From: Cyanoderma ruficeps
Taxonomy: Eukaryota > Chordata > Aves > Passeriformes > Timaliidae
Length of the DNA stretch: 64,000 bases
Assembly (NCBI GenBank): GCA_008694505.1
Contig: VZDJ01000046.1
Span: 1,045,100 to 1,109,099, forward strand
Direction of reading: 5' to 3'
The notes beneath the pieces were generated by a model. The model was not told the DNA's origin, did not search any database, and saw nothing but the letters and a program-made list of their open reading frames with translations. Below, piece after piece: positions 26,801-37,494 of this stretch. How positions within the stretch are numbered: position 1 is the stretch's first letter; the number at the start of each line of letters is the position of its first letter. The position numbers and the translations under genes were made by a program.

Positions 26801-29800
26801 AATTGTCCTTTGGTTCAAGCCCCTCAAAAAACTTAGCTTTAAAAAGATTTGCTCTGCAGAAATCCTGGTACATTCCACGTTCCTTTTTCCCCCTGTTTGA
26901 CTCTCATTTTCGCTCCAGCTGGCCTGGCCTACTCCAATTTGGTGTATGACTGGGTGAAAGCTGCTGTCATGTTTGGGGTCATCAACACCATCGCCAGACT
27001 GGACCACCTGGACCCACCCCAGCCCCCAAAATGCATCACCATGCTCTACATCTTTGCTGAAACGTGAGTGCCCCGCGAGTGTGAACCGAGAGGGTTAGAG
27101 CTGGACAGGACCTGCCTGGAGGGCAGGACACCTGGGCTGTCCTGGGAAGCTGCTCTGTGAGTTGGACACCACCTGAAACCACAGTCTAGACCTGGCCAGA
27201 ACCCAGGGAAATATTCTTAGGCGGGGAGTAATTGATAAGGAGAAAAGTTCAACCACGTCTCTTAGTGGCTTCTGTCCGAGGAAGGAGCCTGGAGGATTTC
27301 TGTGAGCGAGGTCCAAGGTGTGCCTTGCCTGGGTGTTGCCCTGAGTTTCTGTCTTTCTGTCTATGTGCAGAACTTTCTCACGTAGCCTTCTTCTGTAAAC
27401 AAAGTTTATTCTTGGAATGTTTGCATTCTTCTCCTCTGAGAGAAGAATTGATTGATGGTGATGTCCACCATACAGGTTAAGAGGTGGAGACCTCTGTAGC
27501 CAATCTCTGGACCTATGTACAAATGTATAAAGGAGTTAAATTGTAAATAAAGTTAGGAGTTTGTCCCCTCACTGCGATGCTTCTGGCCTGCTCCCTTTCT
27601 GTCCCTAAAGTGGGACACACCCAGCCTCGGCTAGCGACACCTGGGGATTGGGTGTTTTCTCTGTTTCAACAGGTTTTCATTGTTGTTGTGTGTTTTGACA
27701 TGTTCCTATCATCTTATTTTAGGCATTTTGACAGAGGCATTAATAACTGGCTGTGCAAGTAAGTGTCCAGTTGACCACCTTTAGTCTGGTTCAGGGTCTG
27801 CCCTTCCATCCCAGAGCAATGAAGCGTCAGATGCTGCTCATCCCAAACCTGGAGTGTCCTCTCTTCTGGAAAAATCCCACTCTTTGCTCTGTTTAGCCCC
27901 AAAAACATTGAATTAATTGCACAAAAAGCAACAGCCCCCTCCTCCAAATCTGGGAATCAAAGGGTGCTGTCCCAAAATCCCTTTCAGTCTGGTGGGTTTA
28001 GCGTTCCCTCAGGGGAGGAAGAGCCAGCTTTATATTCCTCCAGGAGGAAAGGGGAACTGAGCACTGTAGCTCCATCTGCATCTTCCTCAGCCCTTCACCT
28101 CCTTTCATCCCTGAGTTCATGCCAGCAAACCTCTACTGAGGGGGGTGGTGGCTGATTTGATAAAATCCTGAGCACCAGCAAGTCTGGGAGAGCCTCCAGC
28201 TCTAGACACCCCAAGATTTACCTGCCAGAGGGGAAAGTGGATATTTTGTCCTTGAGTATTTATAGGTTTGTAGGAACACGAGTCAGAAGCTGTTGGGGGC
28301 TCAGCAAAAACCCCAAAGTTTATTGCAGAATGAGCAAAAAATTTGAAATTTAAAGCAAAAAAATTTATTTCCCAAACCAGTCAGCCAGAACATCCTCCCT
28401 GTTTTACTGGGATGTTCTGGACTGACGGGTCTGTGAGGAGCTTGGGATAAGAAGCTCCAGAGGGATCTCCTGGATTAGTAGGGAGCACCAACCACCTTGC
28501 CTGGCTTTTAGGTACGTGTATGACCACATTGGGGAGAACCACGACCACATCCTGAAGGAGCTGGTGGCCAGCACCGCCACCTTTGCCGTCACCACGCTGT
28601 GGCTGGGGCCCTGCGAGGTCGTTTACATCTGGTCCCTCGTCAACTGCTTCGGCCTCAACTTCGAGCTCTGGGTGCAGAAGTTCTTCCAGCTGGGGCCCTT
28701 TGCCAAACTGGAGGTGAGGAGCCGGGCTGCACAGGGCGTGGGGAGAGGTCAGGGGGGCTTGGGGACAAGCTCTGGTGCTGGAAAATATCTGTGGCTGCAG
28801 AGAGCTCAGGCTGGTTTGTAGGGGTCAGGTTTTGAAGAGCAGGATCCCTGAGGAGGCCGTGAGGCTCCATGGGCTGGCCTCCTGCATGGAGACCTGAAAC
28901 TCTTTCCCGTGGCTTTTAAAATCATGGAATCATTAAGGCTGGGAAAGACCATCAGGTCCAGCTGTCTACCCTGCACCCCCACCATGTTCACCACTAAACC
29001 ACATCCTTAAGTGCTGTATCCATAATTTTTTTTTTTTTTAAAACATTTCCAGGGATGGTGACATCCCTGGACAATCCTTGGGATCAGCTACTGAGCTGGG
29101 CAAGGGAAGCACAGTCCTGGTGCTCTGTGTCCCTTCATTTGACCCACTTTGTCACCCACCCAGAGCAAACAAACTCCTGCCCCTGTGATGCTTCACAGGG
29201 AAATTTAGATTGGGGTGGAAATTCGGATTGGGGTGGAAATTCCAGAGGGAAAACAGAGGTCCAAGAGAAACAGGGATGTGTCTCCAGTGAGGCATCAAAG
29301 TGCCACAGATGGACACAAAAGATGAGCTCTGTCCTTGGGAATATGTCTATGCAAATGGGGAATATTCTATGGGGAATGCCCAGATTCTGTGATCCTATAG
29401 GGAAATGTTTATATCTTTCCTTACGGGAATAATTTGTTCTTCTTGTTCTCCAAAGCATCTTGGCATTCTCAGTGGTTTTAATCTGATTTCTTTCAAAAGC
29501 GTTTGGATGTTAGAAGAAATTATTTTTTAAAACACTCCAAAGCTTAGTGCCCTGTCTCTGTTTGGGACCAAAATGTCTCAGGGATGTACTAGGGGAAAAA
29601 AAAAAATAAAATTTCCACCTTGGTTCCTTATTTCTTTTTCCCAGTTTAAAAGTCTGGGGGCCTTAAATTAGTTAAATAAAGATCTATTTTGAATAAAAGC
29701 CGTGGAGACCAATCCTCCTGTTTGCTCTCCTTGTTGAACTCCTAATCAGATTAAAGCTCTCCCAGGCAGTGAAATCTCCTTCCCTGCGGCACCACAATTG

Positions 29801-32165
29801 CCAGCTCTAAGTGGCCTGGGGGATTCACCGTGCTCTTTGAAGGCTGCTATAAACTCCTTCCCTGCTCCGTTCACAGCAGCTGATCCTGGAGATTATGTGC
29901 CAGTGACAATTCCACTCTGCTGCTGTCATTAGTTTTGAGCTTTTTTTTTTTTTAATTCCTAAGAAACTATTTTTATCAGGATCCAGGGGTGATTTGCATG
30001 TAGGGCTAATAATAATCCTGAGATACAACAGATTCTTCTGCCTTGAGGAGGGGCTTACCCAAGGCAAGAGGTGAAGAAAGCAGCTCTCAACCATTTCGTT
30101 TTAAAGAGGCTCTGAGAGAGCTGGAGAAGGACTTGTGACAAGGATGTGGAGGGACAGGACAACGAGTAAAAGATTTAAAGTGATGGAGGGCAGGGTTAAA
30201 TAGGATATTGGGAAAGAATTCTTCCCTGCATGAGTGCTGAGGGGTTGGAATAGAATTCCCAGAGAAGCTGTGGCTGCTCCTGGGTCCCTGGAAATGTCCA
30301 AGGCCTGGTTGGATGGGGCTTGGAGCAACCTGGGATAGTGGAAAGTGTCCCTGCCCATGGCAGGGGGTGGAATGGATGATCTTTGAGGCCCCTTCCAACC
30401 CAAACCCTTCCATGTGTCTGTGATTCTACGATTATCATGAAACTGTGTCTGATATCTTGCCCCTACCCATGGGACCCAGCCCAGAGTCCCTAAAGCAGCA
30501 GAACAATTTTGCTTTGTCCTTTTATTTCTTCACTCCAGAAGCACTAAAAGCTGCTCTGATTTTTGCCTCCTCTCCGGAATCCCAGCTGGAGTTGGCTGGA
30601 GTCGCACCAGTCACCCCTTTTCCTTACAGACCCTTTTCCCTCTGCTCCTCTCCCTCCTCCACAGGCCAAGCTGTCAGGGGCCATGTCTCGGAGGATCAGG
30701 GCAGCTTTTGGGGCAGTGAACTTCTGGGCCATCGTCCTCTACAACGTCCCGGCCCTCAACAGCCTGGAGTTTGCTCTGCTGGTGACCAAGAGGCTCCTGG
30801 TGCTGGGTAAGGTGCTGCCAGCCTTCCCCACTGAGACACCCCTCTCTTAATGGGGGGACACTGGCACAGAAGCTGAGGATGGGGATTTTGGACCCTTTGG
30901 GCTCCAAAGTTTTGGCTCGTGGTGTGGCTGCTCCAAAGGTCCTAAATTCTTAAGGTGCAAAAGGTGCAGGCAGTGGTTTCTCAGCCCCCACGCTCCTCAC
31001 GGAGTGCCCTGGGGTAGCAGCTGCCTTCCAGGTGTGCTTGCACAGCCCCTGGCACTGCTTTAGTCTCCCTGGAGCACTGCAAAGGTCACCTTCACCTCAC
31101 TGAGCAAAGCTGAGTCCCTGCCTGTGAAACGGTCTCCTTGCTGGAGAAAGGGATTTACTCATCCTGCCTGGTGCCCTCTGCTCCAGCAGACATTCCTGCA
31201 TCATCCCGAAGGCGACAGGTACAAACCCTCCTCCTGCACTCTGTACATTTCTAATCAGCAGACTGAGGCACTGCTTTGAAGTTCTCCTGAGCTGCCCAGG
31301 GTATAAATAGCCGTGAGGAGCCGTTGTCCTGCAGCCCTCTGTGGGACGGGGCGTAGGGAATGGATAATGTCACACCCGCTGTGCCAGGAGTGCCTGCCCG
31401 CTGAGCTCGCTGCCTTTTGCTGGTTGCATTATTCATTGCAGAGCTCCTGTTTTAGCAGGGACAAACCCTGGATCCACCCCAGGATCTGCTGTGGATACCA
31501 GACTTGTGATTGCAAACACTGTGTCAGACCCTTCCGAAGAGGAGGGAGAGCTCCAGGCTCTGTCACTGACGTAGGTGACAAAAATACGTGTTTTCCTGGG
31601 TGAACGCTGTGTCCCCACTAAGGACAGGACAAGGCTGGGGTTGGTCCTCAGCATCACTGGGGCCCAAAGCTTCCAGAAGGTCGAGCAAAGATGGACATGG
31701 GCAGGTTCAATGGACAGGAAGTCAACCATGATTTCTGAACTTGGGAAACTGGAGGATTTTGGGGGGGGGTAAGAGGAGCTCAGAGCCCCTCCAGCACGCC
31801 CCCACATTAGCTGCAGTCCATGGTGCCTTGGTGGGCTCAGGAAAAGCTCGATCTAAAATCCAAACCTGAGGATTTCCCTCCTCTCTCGGTGAAGCTGCCG
31901 GGCTGGATCTATGACGAACAATGTCATTGGCCACCATGAAGCCTGTGGGACCTCCCTGTTCCACCTGAGAGGCAGCTGTGCTGGTGAGGAATTGTCCTTG
32001 TGGGGCCAGCTGGATGACCATGTCTCCCTCCCTGCCCTAGGTTTCCCCGTGAGCACCTTGTCCATCTGGTTCATCACCTACTGCGGCGTGCAGCTGATCA
32101 AGGAGCGCGAGCGCATCCTGGCCCTCGAGGAGGAGGACAAGGGTGACAAGGCCAAGGTGGAGTAG
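17900..32165 (+). CDS. HHATL: HHATL, hedgehog acyltransferase-like protein, complete, 11 coding exons
   Basis: Multi-pass ER-membrane protein of the MBOAT family. It is reported to restrain HHAT-dependent palmitoylation of Sonic hedgehog and is enriched in striated muscle and brain. Exons: 17900-18005, 18589-18656, 18956-19069, 19646-19840, 21575-21784, 25415-25586, 26919-27063, 27723-27758, 28512-28713, 30665-30806 and 32041-32165 (stop TAG 32163). All junctions are GT-AG, phases chain without error, and the total is 1515 nt or 504 aa, the length I recall for the human protein. Conserved blocks include [47 protein letters not shown] and CFGLNFELW, with a Lys/Asp/Glu-rich C-terminal tail. The catalytic MBOAT His is replaced by Leu (residue 380). 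The start sits in CACCATGG, a strong Kozak context. Intron 5 is unusually large (3.6 kb) and repeat-rich. Confidence 0.96.
18070..18310. repeat. Poly-T and (GTTT)n tracts in HHATL intron 1
   Basis: A run of about 17 T lies near 18079-18095, and TTTG-rich DNA with four GTTT units in a row spans about 18200-18300. Both are simple low-complexity sequence and explain the Phe/Leu-rich open frames here. Confidence 0.8.
19150..19565 (-). mobile_element. Unclassified block in HHATL intron 3, possibly LTR-derived
   Basis: This stretch is AT-richer than its surroundings. On the minus strand it holds an open frame of 97 codons (19156-19449), preceded by an A/T-rich segment. I recognise neither the frame nor the DNA as a known family. 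The abrupt composition change suggests an inserted element, but no terminal repeats or target duplication could be defined. Confidence 0.3.
20575..20812 (+). mobile_element. CR1 LINE 3' end in HHATL intron 4
   Basis: Contains GATGTTAGGAAAAAATTCCT, CCCTGGATCCCTGGAAGTGT, AAGGCCAGCTTGGACAGGGC and CATGGCAGGGGGTGACACTG, in canonical CR1 order. It ends near CCAAACCATTCT. Confidence 0.88.
21172..21440. repeat. AT-rich simple repeat (TATAATA-type) with one ambiguous base
   Basis: Nearly pure A/T sequence built from TAATATAATG, ATTATATTTTATA and TAGTATAT motifs, with an N at 21290. It lies in HHATL intron 4. The N suggests that the repeat length or sequence is unresolved in the assembly. Confidence 0.92.
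23650..23916 (+). mobile_element. CR1 LINE 3' end in HHATL intron 5
   Basis: Reads GAGAGGAAACAGCCTTGAG, CCAGGGGAGGTTTAGACAGG, TTGTTAAGCATTGGAATGGG and GATGTGGCACTTGGGGACAG, then GACTCAATGATCTTAATGGG and the terminal ATTCTGTGATTCC. A good CR1 3' UTR match. Confidence 0.9.
24937..25343 (-). mobile_element. Solo LTR of an endogenous retrovirus, family A, in HHATL intron 5
   Basis: About 407 bp starting TGTGACAG and ending CTCCAACA on the + strand, homologous over most of its length to the element at 36345-36780. Shared blocks include CTCTGCCAA, AAAATCCTCCATCTT, TCACATG and CACTAAAACCCCAAATTCT. In the element's own sense it begins TGTTGGAG. No internal retroviral genes flank it, and I see no convincing target-site duplication here. 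Confidence 0.7.
25945..26100 (+). mobile_element. Degraded CR1 fragment in HHATL intron 6
   Basis: Contains GTGGTCAAACACTGGGAGAG, CCCAGAGAGGTTTTGGGTTG and a TGTCCAGGGCA segment in CR1 order. It lacks a recognisable 3' end and is more diverged than the other copies. Confidence 0.55.
27230..27640 (+). mobile_element. Probable solo LTR in HHATL intron 7, sense orientation
   Basis: The layout is LTR-like: a TATAAA at 27526-27531 followed 15 bp later by AATAAA (27546-27551), then a C/T-rich U5-like segment ending near GCTAGCGACACC. No open retroviral genes adjoin it. The termini and target duplication could not be fixed, so the boundaries are approximate. It lies between HHATL exons 7 and 8 on the transcribed strand. 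Confidence 0.5.
28380..28426. other. Imperfect inverted repeat (hairpin) in HHATL intron 8
   Basis: Arms GTCAGCCAGAACATCC (28380-28395) and GGATGTTCTGGACTGAC (28410-28426) pair with a single bulge around a 14-nt loop. It is too short for a typical pre-miRNA and may be the edge of a decayed element. Confidence 0.6.
28512..28713 (+). CDS. HHATL: HHATL exon 9, MBOAT active-site region with His-to-Leu change
   Basis: This exon encodes residues 349-416. It contains [12 protein letters not shown], where acylating family members such as HHAT have W-H-G. The position of the invariant histidine is Leu380 here, as in other vertebrate HHATL proteins. The remaining context (CFGLNFELW) is intact, so this is a family trait and not local damage. 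Confidence 0.9.
28921..29088 (-). mobile_element. CR1 LINE fragment (reverse) in HHATL intron 9
   Basis: The + strand shows ATCATGGAATCATTAAGGCT, GGAAAGACCATCAGGTCCAG, ACCACATCCTTAAGTGC and a final ACATTTCCAGGGATGGTGAC, the reverse complement of a CR1 3' end. Confidence 0.85.
30100..30436 (+). mobile_element. CR1 LINE 3' end in HHATL intron 9
   Basis: Contains GGGTTAAATAGGATATTGGG, AGAAGCTGTGGCTGCTCCTG, TGTCCAAGGCCTGGTTGGAT and GGGATAGTGGAAAGTGTCCC, and ends with GTGATTCTACGATT. It is closely related to the copy at 12405. Confidence 0.9.
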
Positions 32166-33220
32166 GGCAGGCACCACAGGCTTGTCCTGAAGCCTCCTCT
32201 CCCTCCCAGCCACTGCTGCAGGGCCAGCCACTGGCCAGGGCTCTCCAGGCCCTCCTGACAATCGGACTGCTGTAGCTCATCCACGTAGAACTCACCTGGA
32301 AGGCACAGGTCACCCCCTCGCTGCAGGAAAGGTTTTCCATCAGGCACAGCGGGTGTTTCACAGTCTCCCCGGGCGTGGCAGGATGCTGAGGCAGCTCCCA
32401 GGACATCTCTTTCATGCCAGAGCCATCCCCATTGTTTTTCTGACCCTCTGACCTTGTGCAGGCCCAGAGATTTCACCCCCCGCTTCCCACAACGCTTGGT
32501 CCACCAGCACTGGGCTCCCTCAGCCCTTGTCTCCCAGAGAAGACTCTCCAGGTCCCACGGCTGGAGGTTTTAGGGCCCTGCACTGCTGGATCTGAGACTG
32601 ATGTGACCGCCCTGCTGTGACACGTGTCCTGGGACTCAAGACAAACCCCACCTCGGTTTTTTTTATATGCCATGGACAAAGGTCTGAGCTCACATTCCTG
32701 CCCATGGCTGAGGGACAGAACGTTGCTGTAGCCGACCCTTGCTCACCTCCAGCCACCCATCCCTTCCCTCAGCTGCCTTTGGTGTGCACGGCCCACAGCT
32801 GTAGGGCTGAGTGAGCACACGGGTGAACACACAATCAAAGGAGAAATCACCCCAGATGAAGGGCAGGGATTTGGGGCTGGGTGGTGGAGGGGGAAAGCCC
32901 ATGGGAGACTCCTTGGAGAGTTAGACTTTGGGACTGTGTGAAACACGGTGCCTTTGGGGGAAAGGTGGGTTTGTAACAGGAAAATAGCTCTGTCTCTCTT
33001 GCACTTCAGAGTAACTCTCAGTGGCCTTATGTCGGAGTCATGTCGCTGTTTGGTGAGGGCAGGATCCACACCCCTCTGCAACAGGGGTCCAGGCTCTTGG
33101 TGCATCCCTGTGGATGAAGCAGGATGGGTTCCTAGCCAGCTTTCAGCTCTGCCAAAGTAATTTGTGGAGTCCCTGATAAATGTCATTTATGTAGCCAATA
33201 AATGTTGGATAACTGTGGCA
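32166..33220 (+). terminator. HHATL: HHATL 3' UTR and polyadenylation signal
   Basis: The UTR runs from the TAG stop to about 33220. The first canonical hexamer AATAAA is at 33197-33202 (context GTAGCCAATAAATGTTGG), followed by a T/G-containing downstream region. The cleavage site is inferred, not seen. Confidence 0.65.
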
Positions 33221-34450
33221 CCTGCTGCTCATCCCTGTCACGCTGCAGGTGACACCCCCAGCAACGCCTCCCCACCGGAGCTGAGGGGACAAGGATCTGT
33301 TTGCAGGTCCTCACCTGGCCCCCAAAAGAGTGACACAAGACATTTTTGACTTCAGCAGAAACCCATTTTGGTGTCATCACCAGACTGAAGGTTGTGCTGC
33401 AGCTGGGCTCATATTCACCTTTATTTTGACTCTGCTCTCATACTTTATCCTGAGCCTGTGGCCAGCAAACTGTCACCCTTATGGGTTTGGGGTTAGAAGC
33501 CAGGTTGGTTTTCCTTTTGGGAGCCTGACCAACAGTGCTGTGAGTAAGGGCAGATATTGTGCCTTGGTGGCATCTCATCACATCCCTTTTTGACACATCT
33601 CTAACTGCTGGACCTTTCATAGGTGTTTCTTGCGTCCCCATTATTTCAGATTTACTTTTCCCATCAAACCAGGTCTGCCACCATGTGCTTCCTGCAGGGT
33701 TAAATTCCTCTCTTCTCCTCTGTAGGAGTGTCCTTGCCCAGGTGGCAGCACCCTGAGGCGCTGGCACCAAGGGCTGTGTCACTGTGGTGGCTCAGCTCAG
33801 GTCTGTGCCTGCCTGGGAGGACAGAGTCCCCTCCCAGTGTCCGAGTGGGTGACTCACATGGCAAAGCCCAGTGACTCTGCACTGCCCTCCTGACTTGGAT
33901 GCTCCAGGAGAGAAAATAGCCCATTCACTAAGGGTCTATATTTACCCAGCAGCTGCATCTGCTGAAGCTGCCAGGAGCTAATCTTAGACACCAACCCAGG
34001 CAGTGATCTGGTAGACACAGTTCATGGGAGAATCTGGGCTTGGCCCTCCTTTTCCAGGAGTTATCCCTTCAGCTTTTGCTGCTCTGATGAGCCCAGGAGG
34101 TCCGGTGGGCCAGGAGCACCCTGGTGCTGTCTCAACCAGCTCAGCCTTGCACAGGACACCCTCAGCCTCACTGGCTGCCTCTGTAGGATGGGATTTATCC
34201 ATTGCTCATCCCTCTGGAAAAGAGCATCTCATCTACCCTGGTTATTGCTGCCTGCCCCTTCATAAAACTCTGCCAAGAAGCCAAGAAAAGCAAATTTTTA
34301 TTGGCATTACAAATCCCAGTTAATAGCCCTACACTGGACACTCTCTTGTTCAGCCTGATGTGGCTAAAATTGCTTCATCCATCCTTTTTGTTCTAACATT
34401 TTGTGTGGGTGGGAGTGATCCTGCAACGCTGCATCCCTTTAGGATGTACC
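33221..34450. other. HHATL-KLHL40 intergenic DNA, first part
   Basis: No gene, RNA or clear repeat was recognised. Open frames are short and lack splice context or family resemblance. Confidence 0.5.
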
Positions 34451-34454
34451 TGTG

Positions 34455-34998
34455 TCTCCTCACCATTGTGGTTTAATCTCACACAGTTTCTCACTCACTC
34501 CCCCTCACCCCACAAGGAGGAGAATCAGAAAGACAAGGTAAACAGGTAAATCTGTTGAGAGTTTAACAGTTAACATTTAAAACGTAAGGTAATGATGGTA
34601 ATAACAATGAGAAGTGAAACAACACCAGAACCCAAGAGAATCAATTGCTGCACAACACAACTGCTCATCACCCACTGACTGATGTGATGCCCAGACTGTC
34701 CCCAAACAGCAAATTGGCTCCCTTCTGGGTCATTTCTAAAGCTGATACCCTGGAAATGATGTTCTGTGGTATGGAATATCCCTCTGGCCAGTTTGGGTCA
34801 CCTCTCCTGGCTGTGTTGCTTCCCAGCTTTTGGTGCAGCTCCTCACTGGCAGAGTGTGAGACGTGGAAAATCCTTGACTTAGGGTGAGAATGACTCAGCA
34901 AGAGCCAAAACATCGGTGAGTTATCAACGTTATCCTCATCCTAAATCAGGAAACACACAGCACTGTGGGAGGAAAATTAACTCTCACAGACAAAACTG
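34455..34998 (+). mobile_element. Endogenous retrovirus LTR-like element
   Basis: The run of blocks GTGGTATGGAATATCCCTCT, GGCCAGTTTGGGTCACCTC, GGCTGTGTTGCTTCCCAGCT, AAAACATCGGTGAGTTATCA and AGGAAAATTAACTCTCACAG resembles a very common avian ERV LTR. Orientation is assigned from that resemblance. The 5' boundary is uncertain, and no gag/pol/env remnants are attached. Confidence 0.6.
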
Positions 34999-36344
34999 GG
35001 ACATTCACCCACTCCCGTGTCCTGGGGGTCTGTTGCCCACTTGGGGACACCCTTAATGACTGTGGGAATCCACTGATGATTGGGAATCCCTGGCTGTGGC
35101 CCTGCCAGATCTGGGGGACAGTGCCAGGGCTGCTTCCCCAAGCCTTGGAGCTGCTCCAGCTGCTGGGCAAAGCCATGGCAGGTTTGGGACCAGCACAGGG
35201 CCCTTTCCCTGGGTGAGCCACCAACCTGGGAGATGCCAGAGAGCCACAAGGTCCCAGAGCTCCTCTAACGGATGGGCTGCAGCTGCATTTTAGCCGTGGC
35301 ACCTCGTGGGGTGAGGCACAAGGAAGCCAAACTCGGATGGCAGCACAAGGAAAAGGAAAACGACACAGGGCTCAAGGGAGATTAAAGGCAGAGGGAGGGG
35401 GGGAAATCCCAGCTGGTGGCACAACAACACTGGATTAAGCTTGGGATGGCACCGAGCTAATGCAGAGGGAGCAGAGAGGGGAGGGTGGGGGTGTCCAGCC
35501 CCAGATGTGGGGGAGCAAAGGCTCCTGAAGTTCAACCCAGTTCAACGATCAGCACTCAGGGCTTGATCCCGTCACAGATGAGCAGCACAGAAGAGCTTAT
35601 GATGTGAGCTCTGAAAACAGCTTGTGATTATTTCCCTGCTATTTTGGTGCTTCCCAGATGCTGCTGGAACCACACCAGTACAGAAGGGCTTCATACTGGT
35701 ACAGCTCCCTCCCTCCTCCCACTTCTAGAGATAACCTATCATGGCGATTTTTATAAATACATCCCTGCCAGGGTAAGGGGTTATGTGGCTTTAAATACGC
35801 CAAGAGTAATGGCTAATATTTTTTCATGGACTTAATTAAATCGTTAATTAAATCTGTGCCATCGCTGAGTGTCAGACAGCCCAGGGGGTCCACAGTAAGA
35901 GATAAAAAGAGATTCATGCATGGGTTTTACTATGGCTATAAATAATTATAGCTACTCTGCTCACCCATGTCTGTCAAAACTAATTTTCTTCCTTGTGAGC
36001 TCCGTGGGAATAGCTGGACCTGGACTGGGCATTTGAGGGCCCAGGGGACTTCCTAGACATCCATGGGTAGGCAAGCAGGGCACAAGAGCTGCTGGAGAGC
36101 TCAGCCACTCTGCAGCATCAGCTCCAGGCCAGGCAGGTTGTCCTGCTGTGGCTCTAGACTTCATTATGGGGGTGATGAACCAGAAGGCCTGAGCAGGAGA
36201 CCCTCAATTTACTTGGAGATATTTGTGTTTAGATGTCTTAATCTGTGAGTCGAAGCCCACCACTGCATTTCCTTTACTTCTGTTCTGCCTCAGACACTCT
36301 CTCTGTCACCAGGATCTGGAATGGATGGATTTATTGGTGCCAAG
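34999..36344. other. HHATL-KLHL40 intergenic DNA, middle part
   Basis: Non-coding by inspection. It includes an AT-rich segment at about 35740-35960 (GACTTAATTAAATCGTTAAT) that could be regulatory, but nothing identifies it. Confidence 0.4.
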
Positions 36345-36780
36345 TGTTACAGTTCCAGCTTATTTTTCTCTGCCAAGGTCAGCATGAATAATACACGGGA
36401 AACGCAGATTTCAACTCAGACTTGGATGTTTAATTATTCTTATCTCTATTACAGTCTCACAAGCCATGTGTTCTGCAGCACCTCTAGTTAACAAGGTGCA
36501 AAATGGAGCCGTTCTCTGTCTCCACCAGGTCTTTTCAATGACAACCTGTCCAATCATGAAATGCCACCTACATTATTTATATTTTAAACCCAATAACTAA
36601 CTACTTGAAGTCTGCAATGGGGACTCCATCAACCAATTACAAAAAAAACACATAAACCCCTAAACAAGAAGGAAGAAGAAGGTGAAGAAGGACTCAGACA
36701 ACATCTAAAATCCTCCATCTTGACTCACATGCATTACTATACACTAAAACCCCAAATTCTCAGTTTTCAGAATTCCAACA
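36345..36780 (-). mobile_element. Solo LTR, family A, with 5-bp target-site duplication
   Basis: 436 bp beginning TGTTACAG and ending TTCCAACA, flanked on both sides by CCAAG (36340-36344 and 36781-36785). A 5-bp duplication and TG...CA ends are expected for retroviral integration, and 5 bp is typical of ERVL-like elements. It is homologous to the copy at 24937-25343. It sits about 0.8 kb upstream of the KLHL40 TATA box. Confidence 0.82.
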
Positions 36781-36828
36781 CCAAGGTGTCCAGAGATTGT
36801 GCCACTGGGGCCATTTGCATGTATGATA

Positions 36829-37012
36829 GAGCCACAGAATCAGCAAGGCTGGAAAAGAGCTCTGGGATTGACTCCAACCTATGATTGAACCAGACCATGG
36901 CCCTGAGTGCCTCATCCAGTCTTTCCTTAACACCTCCAGGGGTGGTGACTCCACCACCTGCTGCAGGGAAAAAGAGCCATCCCCTTCCACAGTCCTTAAA
37001 TCTCCTCTTTTG
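36829..37012 (-). mobile_element. CR1 LINE fragment (reverse) upstream of KLHL40
   Basis: Reverse-complement CR1 blocks on the + strand: CCACAGAATCAGCAAGGCTG, CTCATCCAGTCTTTCCTTAA, CACCTCCAGGGGTGGTGACT and CCACCACCTGCTGCAGGG. Confidence 0.87.
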
Positions 37013-37494
37013 GTGAGAATTTAAAAGGAACTTCCAGCACAGATCTCAAATCCCATACAGGGCTGTAAATACACACCTCTACCCCCATTTCCCACCCCTT
37101 TACAGAGCCCTGAAAAGTGACTGTAGAGGAGGATAAAGGACAAACCTGTGCACCAAAGCAGCCCTGGGCGGGAGCTGGCTGGAGCTGGGGATGCCACAAA
37201 GCCCACACAAGACCCTCCCTTGGCGCACCTTTCCAGCTTTCACTTCATGCTCTATTTTCAGCTCAGCTAAAGGTCCAGCACTTTCAGAGCAGCCCATTTA
37301 GCATGGTCAGGAGGAAGCCCCAGCCTCCCCACCCATGACCCAAAAGGCAGATTGGGCTGTTAGATTCACCCAGAGGCTGCTTCCCAATCCCGTGGGTCGC
37401 ACGTGTCCCCCTGTGGTGTCACAGCAGCGACACCTCCTGCTCCCCCCGCGGTGACTCATGAGCTGACAGACCCTTCCTGAATTACTGAGGCTGG

